Of a DNA stretch of 64,000 nt, positions 40,993 through 51,026 are shown one piece after another. The translations under genes were made by a program, and so were the position numbers. Under the pieces are notes generated by a model. It worked only from the letters and a program-made list of their open reading frames with translations. It had not been told where the DNA came from and made no database searches. Within the stretch, counting starts at the first letter, position 1. The number at the start of each line of letters is the position of its first letter. This DNA comes from Alphaproteobacteria bacterium (lineage in GTDB: Bacteria > Pseudomonadota > Alphaproteobacteria > Ferrovibrionales > Ferrovibrionaceae), in the NCBI GenBank assembly GCA_947473805.1, contig CANJGB010000006.1, positions 1 to 64,000 on the forward strand, written 5' to 3'.

Positions 40993-41790
40993 TTACTTGC
41001 CGATGAATTTCGGCTCGCGCTTTTCGTTCATGGCAAACACCGCTTCCTTGTGGTCGGCGGTGAAGAACGACTGGGTTTCCATTTCGAGATGCTTCTCGAT
41101 CAGCTCGTCCAGTTGGCGGATCAGCAGCATGTTGGTCGCCATCTTGGTCCAGGCAATGGCCTTGGTGGCGCCGGTCGCCAGCCGCTCGGCCAGGGAATAG
41201 ACCTTCTCGTCCAGTTCGGCCTCGGTGGCGCAGGAATGGGTGATGAGGCCCAGTTCCGCCGCCTCCTTTCCGGTCATCACGTCGCCGGTGAAGAGGTACT
41301 GCTTGGCCTTGCTGTGGCCCATCAGCAGCGGCCACATCAGCGAGCCGCCGTCGCCGGCGACAAGGCCGACCTTCACGTGGGTGTCGGCGATCTTGGCGGT
41401 TTCCAGCATGAACGAGATGTCGCAGAACACGGCGAGCGAGGCGCCGAGGCCCATGGCATGGCCGTTTACGCGGCCGATCAGCGGCTTCTCCAGGCGCAGC
41501 AGACTGCGCAGGATGTTCTTCGCCTCGTTAACGCCCTCGAACCAGTTGGCCCAGTTCTGGGTCTCGATGCGCTTCTGCATGTTCTTGATATTGCCGCCGG
41601 CAGAGAAACCCTTCTCGGCGCCGGTCAGCACGACGACCGCGGTCTCGTCGTCGCGATTGATGTCGGTAAAGATGCGCGACAGTTCGTTGTGCATCTTCGG
41701 CGTCATCGGGTTCAGCGGGGGGTTGGTCATGGTGACGACCAGGATGCGCCCGCGGCGTTCGAACTTCAGGAACTCGTATTCCTCGTACAT
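40993..41790 (-). CDS. Enoyl-CoA hydratase/isomerase family protein
   Basis: A 265-residue crotonase-fold protein. The CoA/oxyanion region is VVLTGAEKGFSAGGNIKNM near 53-71, and RLEKPLIGRVNGHAMGLGASLAVFCDISFM holds the second oxyanion-hole segment. A catalytic acid typical of hydratases is not obvious at the Gly-Leu-Val-Ala-Gly-Asp-Gly site (VGLVAGDGG), so hydratase versus other crotonase chemistry is open. It converges on the OYE gene, with 4 bases between them. Confidence 0.88.
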   Translation of the reverse strand: MYEEYEFLKFERRGRILVVTMTNPPLNPMTPKMHNELSRIFTDINRDDETAVVVLTGAEKGFSAGGNIKNMQKRIETQNWANWFEGVNEAKNILRSLLRLEKPLIGRVNGHAMGLGASLAVFCDISFMLETAKIADTHVKVGLVAGDGGSLMWPLLMGHSKAKQYLFTGDVMTGKEAAELGLITHSCATEAELDEKVYSLAERLATGATKAIAWTKMATNMLLIRQLDELIEKHLEMETQSFFTADHKEAVFAMNEKREPKFIGK

Positions 41791-41903
41791 GGATTTCCTC
41801 CGTGACTTTTATCGCGGGCGGTGCGCCCAAATGGACTCAATTGGGCAAAAGGTGTACTGAATGGCGAGGTATTGCGCCATGAAAAACAGGGAGGAATAAA
41901 CGC

Positions 41904-42902
41904 ATGTCCGGATTCTCGGAGTTCATTTCCGCGCTCGGCCGCTCGGCACTGCTGGCCGCCGGCCTTGCCCTCGCCGCCCCGGTTTCCGGCGCGCTGGCCC
42001 AGGCCAATGCCCCCTATCCGAGCCGCACGATCACCATCATCGCGCCGCTGGCCGCCGGTGGCCCGACCGACACCACCGCGCGCGTCGCCGGCGAGGTTAT
42101 CGCCAAGGAACTGGGCGCGCAGGTCATTGTCGAGAACAAGCCGGGCGCCGGCGGCCTGCTGGCGGCGGACTATGTCGCCAAGGCTGCACCCGATGGCTAC
42201 ACCCTGCTGCTGTACACGGCCGGCACCAACCTGCTGCCGGTCATCAACAAGAACACCAATATCGACGTGGTGAAGGATTTCGCCCCGATCTCACGCCTGA
42301 TCGAGGCGCCGACCGCAGTGCTGATCAACAACGACCTGCCGGTCAAGAACATGAAGGAGTTCCTGGCCTATGCGAAGGCGAACCCCGGCAAGCTGAACTA
42401 CGGCGTGCAGGCGGCGTCAGACGCGCTGGTCATCGCGGCATTCAACAGCCAGATGGGGATCGACACCCAGCCCGTCCGTTATACGGGAGGCGCGCCGGTA
42501 ACCCAGGCCCTGTTGTCGAATGAGGTGCAGTTCTCGTTCTTTTTCCCGGGCACCGCGAAGAGCCACATCGACGCGGGCAAGCTGCGCCTGCTGGCCGTAA
42601 TGGACGACAAGCGCTTCCCGCAATCGCCCGACCTGCCGACCATGGCGGAGGAAGGCGTGCCGTCGTTCAAGTTCGTGTCGTATTTCGGCCTGGTCGCGCC
42701 GAAGGGCACACCGAAGGCAATCACCGACAGGTTGTCGGCCGCGCTGGCCAAGGGCATGAAGACCGGCGAACCCGCCGCCCGCATCAAGAGCCTGGGCATG
42801 GAGGTGGTCGCCTCGACTCCCGAGGAGTTCGGCAAGGCCATGGATACGGAGCTGGCGCGCTGGAAGGCCGTCGCCGACAAGGCCGGCATCAAGCCGGAAT
42901 AA
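41904..42902 (+). CDS. Bug/TctC-family tripartite tricarboxylate transporter substrate-binding protein
   Basis: A 332-residue periplasmic binding protein. The signal peptide has a hydrophobic core LLAAGLALAAPVSG and a likely cleavage after ALA near residue 33. The mature protein has YPSRTITIIAPLAAGGPTDTTARV, and QVIVENKPGAGGLLAADYVAKAAPDGYTLL, both hallmarks of Bug proteins. The ligand is unknown, probably a carboxylate. No TctA/TctB membrane subunits are beside it, as for most Bug genes. GGGAGGAA precedes the ATG, and a strong terminator follows. Confidence 0.94.
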   Translation: MSGFSEFISALGRSALLAAGLALAAPVSGALAQANAPYPSRTITIIAPLAAGGPTDTTARVAGEVIAKELGAQVIVENKPGAGGLLAADYVAKAAPDGYTLLLYTAGTNLLPVINKNTNIDVVKDFAPISRLIEAPTAVLINNDLPVKNMKEFLAYAKANPGKLNYGVQAASDALVIAAFNSQMGIDTQPVRYTGGAPVTQALLSNEVQFSFFFPGTAKSHIDAGKLRLLAVMDDKRFPQSPDLPTMAEEGVPSFKFVSYFGLVAPKGTPKAITDRLSAALAKGMKTGEPAARIKSLGMEVVASTPEEFGKAMDTELARWKAVADKAGIKPE

Positions 42903-42922
42903 ACCTCAACGGATGCTGTGAA

Positions 42923-42960
42923 ACGGCCGGGACAGAGATGTCCCGGCCGTTTTCTTTTTA
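42923..42960 (+). terminator. Rho-independent terminator after the Bug-type gene
   Basis: A perfect 13-base stem AACGGCCGGGACA/TGTCCCGGCCGTT with a GAGA loop is followed by TTCTTTTT. It begins 20 bases after the stop codon and ends at the convergent amidohydrolase gene, which it may also partly insulate. Confidence 0.93.
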
Positions 42961-44682
42961 ACTGGGTCGCGCCTGGGGGCCACGGACCAGACGGCCCGGC
43001 AGGGCGCCGGTCGATTCACCGCCGCGATAGGTGACGATGCCGTTGACGATGGCGGCGGTGTAGCCATCGGCCCGCTGCACCAGCCGCTTGCGGCCACCGG
43101 GCAGGTCGGCAACCACCTCGGGCGCACGGAGCGTCAGGTTATCGAAATCAATCACGTTCAGGTCGGCGCGGTAGCCCGTGCCGATGCGACCGCGGTCGTT
43201 CATGGCGACGAGGCCGGCGGTGTCGCTGGTCAGCGAGCGAACGACATCCTGCAGCCTCATCTTCGCACCACGGCTGCGGTCGCGTGCCCAGTGGGTCAGC
43301 ATGTAGGTCGAATAGCTGGCATCGCAAATGGTTCCGAAATGCGCACCGCCATCGCCCAGCGCGGGGATCACGTTGCGGTCGCGCAGCAGTTCCGACACGA
43401 CGTCGAGCGACTTGCCTGCGTAGTTCATGAACGCGATGTACAGGGTGTGCTTGCCATCGCGCTGCAGCAGCAGGTCGTAGGCATATTCCAGCGGATCGCG
43501 GCCCATGCGGCGCGCCTTGGCGCCGATGCTCTGGTCAGGTAACGGCTCGTAGTCCGGCGGATCGGCCAGTTCATAGATCTCGTCGAAGCGGCGCACGGCG
43601 AGGCCCAGCAGGTTGGCCGGGTTCGGATCCAGCTGTTCGGCGAGCAGCTTCGCCTTCATCTCGGGCTTGCGCAGTTCGGCGATCTTCTGCTCGAACGGCA
43701 GGTCGTTGAGCTTCAGGTAGGTTTCGCTGGAATAGAACGGGTTCAGCGTCAGCTCGTGGCCGAGGATCAGGCCGATCGGGCGCGTCATGACCTGCGCCTT
43801 GATCGGCAGGCCGTCCTGGTTGCACTGGGTCACCCAGTCGCGGATGTCGCGCCACATGTCGGGCGTCGGGTGGTGCTGGGCCAAAGTGAAGGTCAGCGGC
43901 CGGCCCGACTTCTCGACCAGGGTACGCATGCGGCGCAGCGCCTTCTCCGGATCGTCCCAGTCGGTGACGTGCTGGATGATGCCCTTGCCGCAATCCTTCA
44001 GCGCCATGGCAAGCGCCATCAGTTCGTCATCGGAGGCGACGAAGCTGGGCGTCGACTTGCCGGTGGCCGAGCGGTGGAACACCGTCTGCGACGTACCGAA
44101 GCCCATGGCGCCAGCGGCCATCGCCTCACGCAGGACGCGGGCCATGTTGGCCATATCCTCGGGCGTCGCGGCTTCAAGATTGGCGGCGCGCTCGCCCATC
44201 ACGAAAATGCGCAGCGCCGCATGCGGCACATAGCCGGCGACGTCGAGGTCGTAGGAGGTCGCGGCCAGGGTATCGAGATATTCAGGGAAGCTCTCCCACG
44301 TCCACGGCACGCCATCGGCCAGCACGGGATAGGGAATATCCTCGACTCCTTCCATCAGGCGGAGCAGGAGTTCGTGCTGCTCGGTGCGGCAGGGCGCAAA
44401 GCCGACGCCGCAATTGCCCATAACCACGGTCGAGACGCCATGCAGCGACGACGGCTGGACCCGGCTGCTCCAGGTGACCTGGCCATCGTAATGGGTGTGG
44501 ACGTCAACGAAGCCCGGGGTGACGATCTTGCCCTTGGCGGCGATCTCCTCGCGGCCCGAACCGGCAACGCGGCCGACCGCGGCGATCTTGCCGCCGGACA
44601 CCGCCACGTCCGCCTCGAAAGGCTCGCCGCCATTGCCGTCGACGACGGTGCCGCCGCGAATGACGAGATCGAATTCCTTCAT
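42958..44682 (-). CDS. N-acyl-D-amino-acid deacylase-type amidohydrolase
   Basis: A 574-residue metal-dependent amidohydrolase of the D-aminoacylase branch. It opens with [24 protein letters not shown], has the metal pair His62/His64 in [11 protein letters not shown], then [18 protein letters not shown], a long alpha/beta barrel, and a C-terminal beta sandwich with [19 protein letters not shown]. It removes acyl groups from N-acyl-D-amino acids or related amides; the true substrate is not clear. It lies between the Bug gene and an enoyl-CoA hydratase on the other strand. Confidence 0.9.
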   Translation of the reverse strand: MKEFDLVIRGGTVVDGNGGEPFEADVAVSGGKIAAVGRVAGSGREEIAAKGKIVTPGFVDVHTHYDGQVTWSSRVQPSSLHGVSTVVMGNCGVGFAPCRTEQHELLLRLMEGVEDIPYPVLADGVPWTWESFPEYLDTLAATSYDLDVAGYVPHAALRIFVMGERAANLEAATPEDMANMARVLREAMAAGAMGFGTSQTVFHRSATGKSTPSFVASDDELMALAMALKDCGKGIIQHVTDWDDPEKALRRMRTLVEKSGRPLTFTLAQHHPTPDMWRDIRDWVTQCNQDGLPIKAQVMTRPIGLILGHELTLNPFYSSETYLKLNDLPFEQKIAELRKPEMKAKLLAEQLDPNPANLLGLAVRRFDEIYELADPPDYEPLPDQSIGAKARRMGRDPLEYAYDLLLQRDGKHTLYIAFMNYAGKSLDVVSELLRDRNVIPALGDGGAHFGTICDASYSTYMLTHWARDRSRGAKMRLQDVVRSLTSDTAGLVAMNDRGRIGTGYRADLNVIDFDNLTLRAPEVVADLPGGRKRLVQRADGYTAAIVNGIVTYRGGESTGALPGRLVRGPQARPS

Positions 44683-44827
44683 GTGCCGCTTCCTCTCGAA
44701 TTGACCCCAATGTCCTGCGCGGGGCCCTGAATGTCAAACATCCCGCCGAATCTAGGCAGGAGGCATTTGACCCTGTGACCAGTGCCGCCTAGCATCCGGC
44801 CCGCCGCCAAAACGGGAGGAAAAACGC

Positions 44828-45568
44828 GTGACAACAGACGTTCTTTTGCGCACCGACGATTCCGGGATCGCAACCCTGACCCTGAATCGCCCGGATGTGC
44901 TGAACGCCCTGTCGCCCGAGAGTTTCCGCGTCCTGCGCGGGCATATTCAGGACATTGCCGCCCGGACCGACGAGATCGGTTGCGTGGTCATCCGCTCGTT
45001 CGGCAAGTCGTTCTGCGCGGGCTTCGACATCAAGGCGCTGAAGGCCAACAACGACGCCGAGCCGCCCAGCGCCCGCGCCGAGGTTTTGGTCCAGCTTACG
45101 AAATTGCCACAGCCGGTGATAATGGCGGTACAGGGGTATTGCTTCACGGGCGGACTGGAACTGGCGCTGGCCGGTGACATCATCATCGCCGCCGAGCGTG
45201 CGCGGTTCCGCGACACTCACGCCAAGATCGGCCTGATGGCCGGCTGGGGCCTGCCGGCGCGGCTGTCACGCCGCATCGGCACCGGCGCGGCCAAAATGAT
45301 GATGCTGACGGCGCGCGAGATCGATGCCCAGGAGGCGCTGCGCCTGGGCCTGGTCAACATGGTCGTGCCCGATGCCGAGCTGCACGCCAAAGCCGACGAG
45401 GTCGCCCGCATGGTGACGGCGAATTCCTGGCCGGCTGTGCAGTGGGACAAACGGATGATCGACGCCGGAATCGAGATGTCGCTGGCCGATGCATTGAAGA
45501 TGGAGCGGGAAGACCGCCCGGCGCGCACGGACGACGTGAAGAAGCGCCTGGAGAAGCAGGGATGGTAA
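44828..45568 (+). CDS. Enoyl-CoA hydratase/isomerase family protein
   Basis: A 246-residue crotonase-fold enzyme. Oxyanion elements are [18 protein letters not shown] near 57-74 and [33 protein letters not shown], with an Ala/Gly-rich active-site loop [19 protein letters not shown]. Translation starts at a GTG with GGGAGGA upstream. It overlaps the aldehyde dehydrogenase gene by 7 bases and is the first gene of a rightward catabolic run reaching 49547. Confidence 0.92.
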   Translation: MTTDVLLRTDDSGIATLTLNRPDVLNALSPESFRVLRGHIQDIAARTDEIGCVVIRSFGKSFCAGFDIKALKANNDAEPPSARAEVLVQLTKLPQPVIMAVQGYCFTGGLELALAGDIIIAAERARFRDTHAKIGLMAGWGLPARLSRRIGTGAAKMMMLTAREIDAQEALRLGLVNMVVPDAELHAKADEVARMVTANSWPAVQWDKRMIDAGIEMSLADALKMEREDRPARTDDVKKRLEKQGW

Positions 45569-47010
45569 GCGTGCCGGTGTACAAGAATGTGAAACTGTTC
45601 ATCAACGGCGCGTGGGCCGATGCAGCCGACGGGCGCACCCTGCCCGTCCTGAACCCGGCCACCGGCGAAATCCTTGGCACTGTCGCCCATGCCGGCCGCG
45701 CTGACCTGGACCGCGCGCTGGACGCGGCACAGGCGGGCTTCGCGGCATGGCGCAAGGTCCCGGCGCTGGAACGGTCGAAGGTGATGCGCAAGGCCGCCGC
45801 CCTGTTGCGCGAGCGGGCGGAGGACATTGCCCGCACCATGACCATGGAACAGGGCAAGCCGTTCGCCGAAGCGAAGGGCGAGGTCCTGTCGGGCGGTGAC
45901 GTGATCGAATGGTTTGCCGAGGAGGGCCGCCGTGCCTATGGCCGCGTCATTCCCGGCCGCGCCGAAGGCGCGCTGCAATACACGCTGAAGGAGCCGGTCG
46001 GCCCGGTGGCCGCCTTCACGCCGTGGAACTTCCCGGTCAACCAGGCGGTGCGCAAGGTCTCGGCTGCGCTGGCCGCTGGCTGTTCGGTCATCCTGAAGGC
46101 GCCGGAAGAGACGCCGGGCTCACCGGCCGGATTGATCCAGGCCTTTGCCGATGCGGGCGTGCCGGCGGGTGTGGTCAACCTCGTCTATGGCAATCCGGCG
46201 GAAATCTCTTCGTACCTCATTCCGCACCCGGTCATTCGCAAGGTGTCGTTCACCGGCTCGACCGCCGTCGGCAAGCAGCTGGCGGCCATGGCCGGCCTGC
46301 ACATGAAGCGCGCGACCATGGAACTTGGTGGCCATGCGCCAGCCTTTGTGTTCGACGATGCCGACATCGGCACGGCCAGCAAGATGATGGCGACCCTAAA
46401 GTTCCGCAATGCCGGCCAGGTCTGCGTATCGCCGACACGCTTCCTGGTGCAGCGGAAAGTATTCGACGCTTTCGTCGATGGCTTCAGCACGGTCGCGAAG
46501 TCGTTGAAGGTGGGCGACGGCCTCGACCCGCAGAGCAATATGGGGCCACTGGCCAATGGCCGCCGGCTTGACGCGCTGGACGCCCTGATTGCGGACGCCG
46601 TGGAACATGGCGCGACGGTGCGCACCGGCGGCAAGCGGATCGGCAACAAGGGCAATTTCTTCGAGCCCACCATTCTCACCGGCCTGAGCCGCGACGCCCG
46701 CATCATGAACGAGGAGCCGTTCGGCCCGGTCGCCCTGATGGTGCCGTTCGACAGTGTCGAGGAGGGCATGGCCGAGGCCAACCGCCTGCCCTACGGCCTC
46801 GCGGCCTATGCCTTTACCCGCTCGACGGTAACCGCCAGCGCGGTGACAACCGGCATCGAAAGCGGCATGATATCCTTCAACGGTGCGGCTTTGGGCCTGC
46901 CGGAAGTGCCTTTTGGCGGCATCAAGGATTCGGGCTACGGATCGGAAGGCGGCCTCGAGGCGCTCGAGGCCTATCTGAACGTCAAGATGGTCGCGCAGCC
47001 CGGCCTGTAG
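45562..47010 (+). CDS. NAD(P)-dependent aldehyde dehydrogenase (succinate-semialdehyde dehydrogenase-like)
   Basis: A 482-residue aldehyde dehydrogenase. It has [13 protein letters not shown], the cofactor loop [11 protein letters not shown], general base Glu254 in [17 protein letters not shown], and nucleophile Cys288 in [10 protein letters not shown]. The last third has [10 protein letters not shown] and [15 protein letters not shown]. Sequence style is closest to the GabD/semialdehyde group, but the substrate is inferred only. The frame is open further upstream inside the hydratase gene. The ATG at 45562 gives the normal N-terminus. Confidence 0.92.
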   Translation: MVSVPVYKNVKLFINGAWADAADGRTLPVLNPATGEILGTVAHAGRADLDRALDAAQAGFAAWRKVPALERSKVMRKAAALLRERAEDIARTMTMEQGKPFAEAKGEVLSGGDVIEWFAEEGRRAYGRVIPGRAEGALQYTLKEPVGPVAAFTPWNFPVNQAVRKVSAALAAGCSVILKAPEETPGSPAGLIQAFADAGVPAGVVNLVYGNPAEISSYLIPHPVIRKVSFTGSTAVGKQLAAMAGLHMKRATMELGGHAPAFVFDDADIGTASKMMATLKFRNAGQVCVSPTRFLVQRKVFDAFVDGFSTVAKSLKVGDGLDPQSNMGPLANGRRLDALDALIADAVEHGATVRTGGKRIGNKGNFFEPTILTGLSRDARIMNEEPFGPVALMVPFDSVEEGMAEANRLPYGLAAYAFTRSTVTASAVTTGIESGMISFNGAALGLPEVPFGGIKDSGYGSEGGLEALEAYLNVKMVAQPGL

Positions 47011-47022
47011 GCGGAGGAAACC

Positions 47023-47799
47023 ATGTCGAACCCCGTTGCCAAGGACACGAACTGGCCCACTACCGCCACGCCGGAGGCGCTGGAGGCCGAGCGGCTGAAC
47101 CGCAAGCAGAAGCTGGCCGGCACCTATCGCCTGTTTTCGCGCTACGGCTTTGGACTTGGCCGCGCAGGGCACATCACCTGCCGCGACCCCATCCTGGCCA
47201 ACCACTTCTGGGTCAATCCTTTCGGCAAGGATTTCAGCCGCATCAAGGTGTCGGACCTGCTGCTGGTCAACGAGCAGGGCGACATCGTCGAAGGCAAGGG
47301 CGTGCTGAACAGGGCGGCCTTCACCACCCATTCAGCGATCCACGCCGCACGGCCCGACGTAGTCTGCGCGGCGCATGCCCATTCGATCTATGGCAAGGCA
47401 TGGGGCTCGCTGGGCCGCAAGCTGGACCCGATCACCCAGGACGCCTGTGCGTTCTATGAGGACCATGCGGTCTATGACGATTACGGCGGCATCGTCGTCG
47501 CCGAGGAAGAAGGCGCCAAGGTTGTCGAGGCGCTGGGCAACAACAAGGCGTTGATCATGGCGAACCATGGTCTGATCACGGTCGGCCAGACCGTCGATGC
47601 GGCGGCCTGGTGGTTCATCTCGCTGGACGCGTGCTGCCACGTGCAGCTGCTGGCCGAGGCGGCAGGCAAGCCCCGCGTGCTGGGCCACGACGTAGCGCTG
47701 ATGACCCAGAAGCAAATCGGCCGGCCGAAGAGCGGCTGGCACAATTTCCAGTCGCTCTGGGAAATCATCGTCGACGAAGAGCCCGATCTTCTCGACTGA
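47023..47799 (+). CDS. Class II aldolase/adducin-family protein
   Basis: A 258-residue relative of the protein at 36814, with FGLGRAGHITCRDP, AHAHSIYGKAWGSLG (zinc histidines) and ALIMANHGLITVGQTVDAAAWWF. GGAGGAAA precedes the ATG, 12 bases after the aldehyde dehydrogenase stop, so the two are likely cotranscribed. An aldolase or decarboxylase on a small hydroxy-keto acid is possible. The next 120 bases, to the SDR, contain no feature I can support. Confidence 0.9.
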   Translation: MSNPVAKDTNWPTTATPEALEAERLNRKQKLAGTYRLFSRYGFGLGRAGHITCRDPILANHFWVNPFGKDFSRIKVSDLLLVNEQGDIVEGKGVLNRAAFTTHSAIHAARPDVVCAAHAHSIYGKAWGSLGRKLDPITQDACAFYEDHAVYDDYGGIVVAEEEGAKVVEALGNNKALIMANHGLITVGQTVDAAAWWFISLDACCHVQLLAEAAGKPRVLGHDVALMTQKQIGRPKSGWHNFQSLWEIIVDEEPDLLD

Positions 47800-47922
47800 G
47801 TGACGGGGCCCGCTTCCGGGCCACGGAGAACGGACAAACCGTGCGGCCGGTGCCTTACTGCCGCGCCGGCGAATTAAAGTGGTCCGTGCGGTTCAACTTC
47901 AAGCAGGTCTAGGGGAAATTCG

Positions 47923-48684
47923 ATGGGTCGTTTGGAAGGCAAGGTGGCGTTCATTACCGGCGCCACTGGCGGCATCGGCAAGATGTCGTCGATCATGTTC
48001 GCCAAGGAAGGCGCCAAGGTTGCCGTGGCCGGCCGCCGTGCCGACGAGGGCAATGAAGTGGTCAAGGAGATCAAGGCCGCTGGCGGCGAGGCAATCTTCG
48101 TGCAGACCGACGTGACCGAACCGGAAAGCGTCGAGCGCAGCATCAAGAAGACGGTCGAGGCGTTCGGCAAGCTGAACGTGCTCTACAACAATGCCGGCGG
48201 TTCGCGCCCGACCGACGGCCCGGTCACCGTTACGCCGATCGAGGAATTCTGGCTCACCATCAAGCTGGACCTGTTCGGCACCTATGTGTGCTGCAAGTAC
48301 GCGATCCCGGAAATGATCAAAGCCGGCGGCGGCTCGATCATCAATACCGGCTCGATCATGGGCAGCATCGGCATGCCGAACCGCGACGCCTATACCGCGG
48401 CCAAGGGCGGCGTCGTGGCGCTGACCAAGTCGCTGGCATTCGAGTATGGCGAGCATGGCATCCGCTCGAACGTCATCGTGCCCGGCACGGTGAAGACGCC
48501 GCGCGTGATGAAGATGCTGGCCACCGAAGTGGCGATCCAGAAGCAGGTCTCGCAGTACCTGATGGGCCTGATCGAGCCGCAGGATGTGACCTATGCCGCG
48601 ATCTACCTGGCATCGGACGAATCGCTCCGCACCACGGCGCAGACCATCGGTGTCGACAGCGGCTTCCTGAACACCCACAAGTAA
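47923..48684 (+). CDS. SDR family oxidoreductase
   Basis: A 253-residue classical SDR with TGATGGIGK at 12-20, NNAGG, Ser in NTGSIMGS, and the YTAAK Tyr/Lys pair. The C-terminal half ends YLASDESLRTTAQTIGVDSGF. The substrate is unknown. It forms the fourth gene of the rightward catabolic run and is followed by a stem-loop and a dioxygenase gene. Confidence 0.9.
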   Translation: MGRLEGKVAFITGATGGIGKMSSIMFAKEGAKVAVAGRRADEGNEVVKEIKAAGGEAIFVQTDVTEPESVERSIKKTVEAFGKLNVLYNNAGGSRPTDGPVTVTPIEEFWLTIKLDLFGTYVCCKYAIPEMIKAGGGSIINTGSIMGSIGMPNRDAYTAAKGGVVALTKSLAFEYGEHGIRSNVIVPGTVKTPRVMKMLATEVAIQKQVSQYLMGLIEPQDVTYAAIYLASDESLRTTAQTIGVDSGFLNTHK

Positions 48685-48695
48685 AAAATACGCCC

Positions 48696-48725
48696 GGCGG
48701 ACGGGGCCCGAAAATCCCGTCCGCC
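48696..48725 (+). terminator. Intergenic stem-loop, possible weak or Rho-dependent terminator
   Basis: A perfect 10-base stem GGCGGACGGG/CCCGTCCGCC with a 10-base loop lies 11 bases after the SDR stop and before the dioxygenase ATG. There is no T run, so it may instead be an mRNA processing or stability element. Confidence 0.4.
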
Positions 48726-48749
48726 GTCGAGGATGCCCGGAGAAGCAGC

Positions 48750-49547
48750 ATGGTCGGACCCGTCATGCGCGACCTGACCGACGCCGAAGTACGGTCATTC
48801 CTCGAACGGGGCTGGGTCTTCACGCCAGGCCTCATCCGGGCGGAAGCAGCAACGGGCATGCGCGACGCCGCGGAGGAGATGCTGCGCGGCACTGACTACA
48901 AGTCCGTGACCTCGTACGTGGACGACGCGTTTCGCGCCGCCCATCATCCGGAGCGAACAATTCCCTTGGCGCATGACGTGGTGCTGTCGCCCGTAACGGG
49001 GCGCAATTGCGCGCGCCTGCTGCGGGGCAATCCGCGTGTCCGCATGCTGCAGAGTACGTTGCTGGCAAAGTGGGGCGCGGCGGACGACGGGCAGCACGGC
49101 CCCACCCCTTACCACCAGGACTTCCCGGGCCACGCGCTGGACCGCTCGGAAATGCTGACCATCTGGATCGCCCTGAACGACATCACGCCGGACATGGGCT
49201 CGCTGCGCTTCTGCGAGGGATCGCACCGTTTCGGCGCGCTGGGCCGGTCGTTCGTCCGTGCCGGCGACGATGCCTTTTCCCAGCACCCCTGGCTGAAGGA
49301 CCTGCCACTGTCGCCGCCGCTGACCCTGCGCCCGGGCGATGCAACGATCCATCACGGACTGACCATCCATGGCGCGCCACGGAACACTACGCATGACCCG
49401 CGCATCGTTCTTCAGGCGCTGTATGTGGATGCGGCGGCGCTCTACAACGGCGCCCGCCTCAACAAGCGCTGGGACGCAGCCGGGCTGAAGCTTCACGAGA
49501 CGCTCGACAACCCCGAGTTTCCGCTGCTGCCGGCCGACCTGGTCTGA
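48750..49547 (+). CDS. Phytanoyl-CoA dioxygenase (PhyH)-family Fe(II)/2-oxoglutarate oxygenase
   Basis: A 265-residue double-stranded beta-helix oxygenase. The iron triad is visible as His122 and Asp124 in YHQDFPG and the distal His207 in TIHGAPRN, with a following Arg for 2-oxoglutarate. It would hydroxylate an organic substrate; which one cannot be told. The open frame extends upstream through the SDR gene, but the ATG at 48750 has GGAGAAG and starts the domain correctly. Confidence 0.88.
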   Translation: MVGPVMRDLTDAEVRSFLERGWVFTPGLIRAEAATGMRDAAEEMLRGTDYKSVTSYVDDAFRAAHHPERTIPLAHDVVLSPVTGRNCARLLRGNPRVRMLQSTLLAKWGAADDGQHGPTPYHQDFPGHALDRSEMLTIWIALNDITPDMGSLRFCEGSHRFGALGRSFVRAGDDAFSQHPWLKDLPLSPPLTLRPGDATIHHGLTIHGAPRNTTHDPRIVLQALYVDAAALYNGARLNKRWDAAGLKLHETLDNPEFPLLPADLV

Positions 49548-49636
49548 TCGCGACCGGCCCCATTCCATAGAATCTTTTCGAGTCGCTTTTCGGTATCATT
49601 TCCCATCGTCCCGATTCGGGCTGTGGGGAGCCGGAG

Positions 49637-51026
49637 ATGCGGCTGGTTGCGTTTGCTGTTCTTGCGATCCCGGTTACCGCCCTTTTTCCCTCCACCCAGG
49701 CCCTCGCGCAGACGCCCCCGGCGGGTGACCCCAGCCTGGTCGGCCGCGCCGCGATCGTCGAACAGGGCGTTTCCAGCGTCCGGGCCGGGCAGCCGCCGCG
49801 CAAGATCATCCTGGCCGACAACATCTTCTTCAGCGAAGAGATCACCACCCAGGCGGATGCCAAGACCGTCCTGCAATTCCGTGATGGATCGACGCTGGAA
49901 CTGGGCCCCAGTTCGCAGGTCGTCATCGACAAGTTCGTCTTCAACCCGGTCGAAAGCACGACGGAAAAGTCCGTGAGCGTGGCGCAGGGCATGTTCCGCT
50001 ACACCTCGTCGTTCGTTGCCAAGAACCAGATGACGACGCTGAGGACACCGGTCGCAACCATGGGCATCCGCGGTTCGGTGGTCGCCGGCGAAGCCCGCGA
50101 CGAATTCACCTATGCCGAGGTCGTCGGTGAGCACGTCGAACGGCAACGTCGTGGTCAACCAGGGCCAGGCCATGGCCGCCCGGCGAGGTGCGCCGCCCAC
50201 CACCAACATCCCGCCGGAGATCCGCGCCGCGGCCATCCGCGGCATGGTGCAACAACTGGGCATGGCCGCTCCGCGTGTGGCGCCACCTTCGCCGCAACAG
50301 GCGCAATTGCTTGCCGCCGCCAGTGGGCTGCCGCTGGCGCGGCAGGTCGCCGCCCAGCCGTCCTCGACCACCGGCTCGATCCAGACTCCGCCGGCGTCGA
50401 GCCCTGCCTCCCCCTTGCTGGCGCGCGCCCTGCAGGCCGGTCTGGGCAACACGCCGGCCCAGCGACAGATTGTCGACGAGGCGGCAGCGGTCGGGACACA
50501 GGAACAGCGCCAGACACTTGTTACCGAGTTTGGCCAGGCGAACACCCAGGCCAACGCCGCGCAGGTGCAGAGCGGCACGCAGCTGGTGATCAACGGCGCC
50601 ATGCAGGCGACACCGCAGGACCGTCTGCAGGTCATCACCAACGGGTCGGCGGCCAATCCCGCCGCCGCCGGCCTTATCGTCTATACTGCCGGCCTTGCCG
50701 TGCCAGACCAGGTCATCAGTTTCGCACAGGCCGCGGCTGGCGCCGCGCCCCAGCAGTCACCCCAGATCGCGCAGGGCGCGGCCCAAGCGGTGCCGCAGCA
50801 GGCGATGCAGATCGCTATTGGCGTGTCGCAGGTGGCGCCGCAACTGGCGCCGCAGATTGCCCAGCGCGTGGCGCAGGTCGCGCCGCAATTCGCGAAGCAG
50901 ATCGCCGCCGCCGTGTCGATGGCCGTGCCGCAGATGCAGGCGCAGGTCGAGGCGGGCGCGGACGCCGGCGCCGGACAGCCCCCGCCGCCGCCGCCGGAAA
51001 AACCGAACCAGGCGTCGCCCAGCTAG
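49637..51026 (+). pseudogene. FecR-domain exported protein with 15-residue repeats, split by a +1 frameshift
   Basis: The first part (49637 to about 50126) has a signal peptide (AVLAIPVTALFPSTQALA) and a FecR domain with ITTQADAKTVLQFRDGSTLELGP and TLRTPVATMGIRGSVVAG. The rest of the protein is in the next frame and resumes with VSTSNGNVVVNQGQAM, ending at 51026. Dropping one G from GG at 50126-50127 restores a continuous protein of about 462 residues. The shift may be a real mutation, a sequencing error, or a phase-variable state. FecR domains in such proteins are periplasmic; function unknown. The C-terminal half is a tandem repeat ending in a proline-rich tail. Confidence 0.82.
50556..50960 (+). 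repeat. Tandem 15-residue (45-base) protein repeat in the FecR-type gene
   Basis: Nine consecutive 15-residue units fill this stretch. The clearest are AQAVPQQAMQIAIGV, SQVAPQLAPQIAQRV and AQVAPQFAKQIAAAV. The consensus is a Pro-Gln at positions 5-6, Gln at 10, Ile/Val at 11 and small residues at the ends. The first units (for example MQATPQDRLQVITNG) are more diverged. DNA copies differ enough that they look like an old duplication rather than a slippage tract. Confidence 0.8.
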
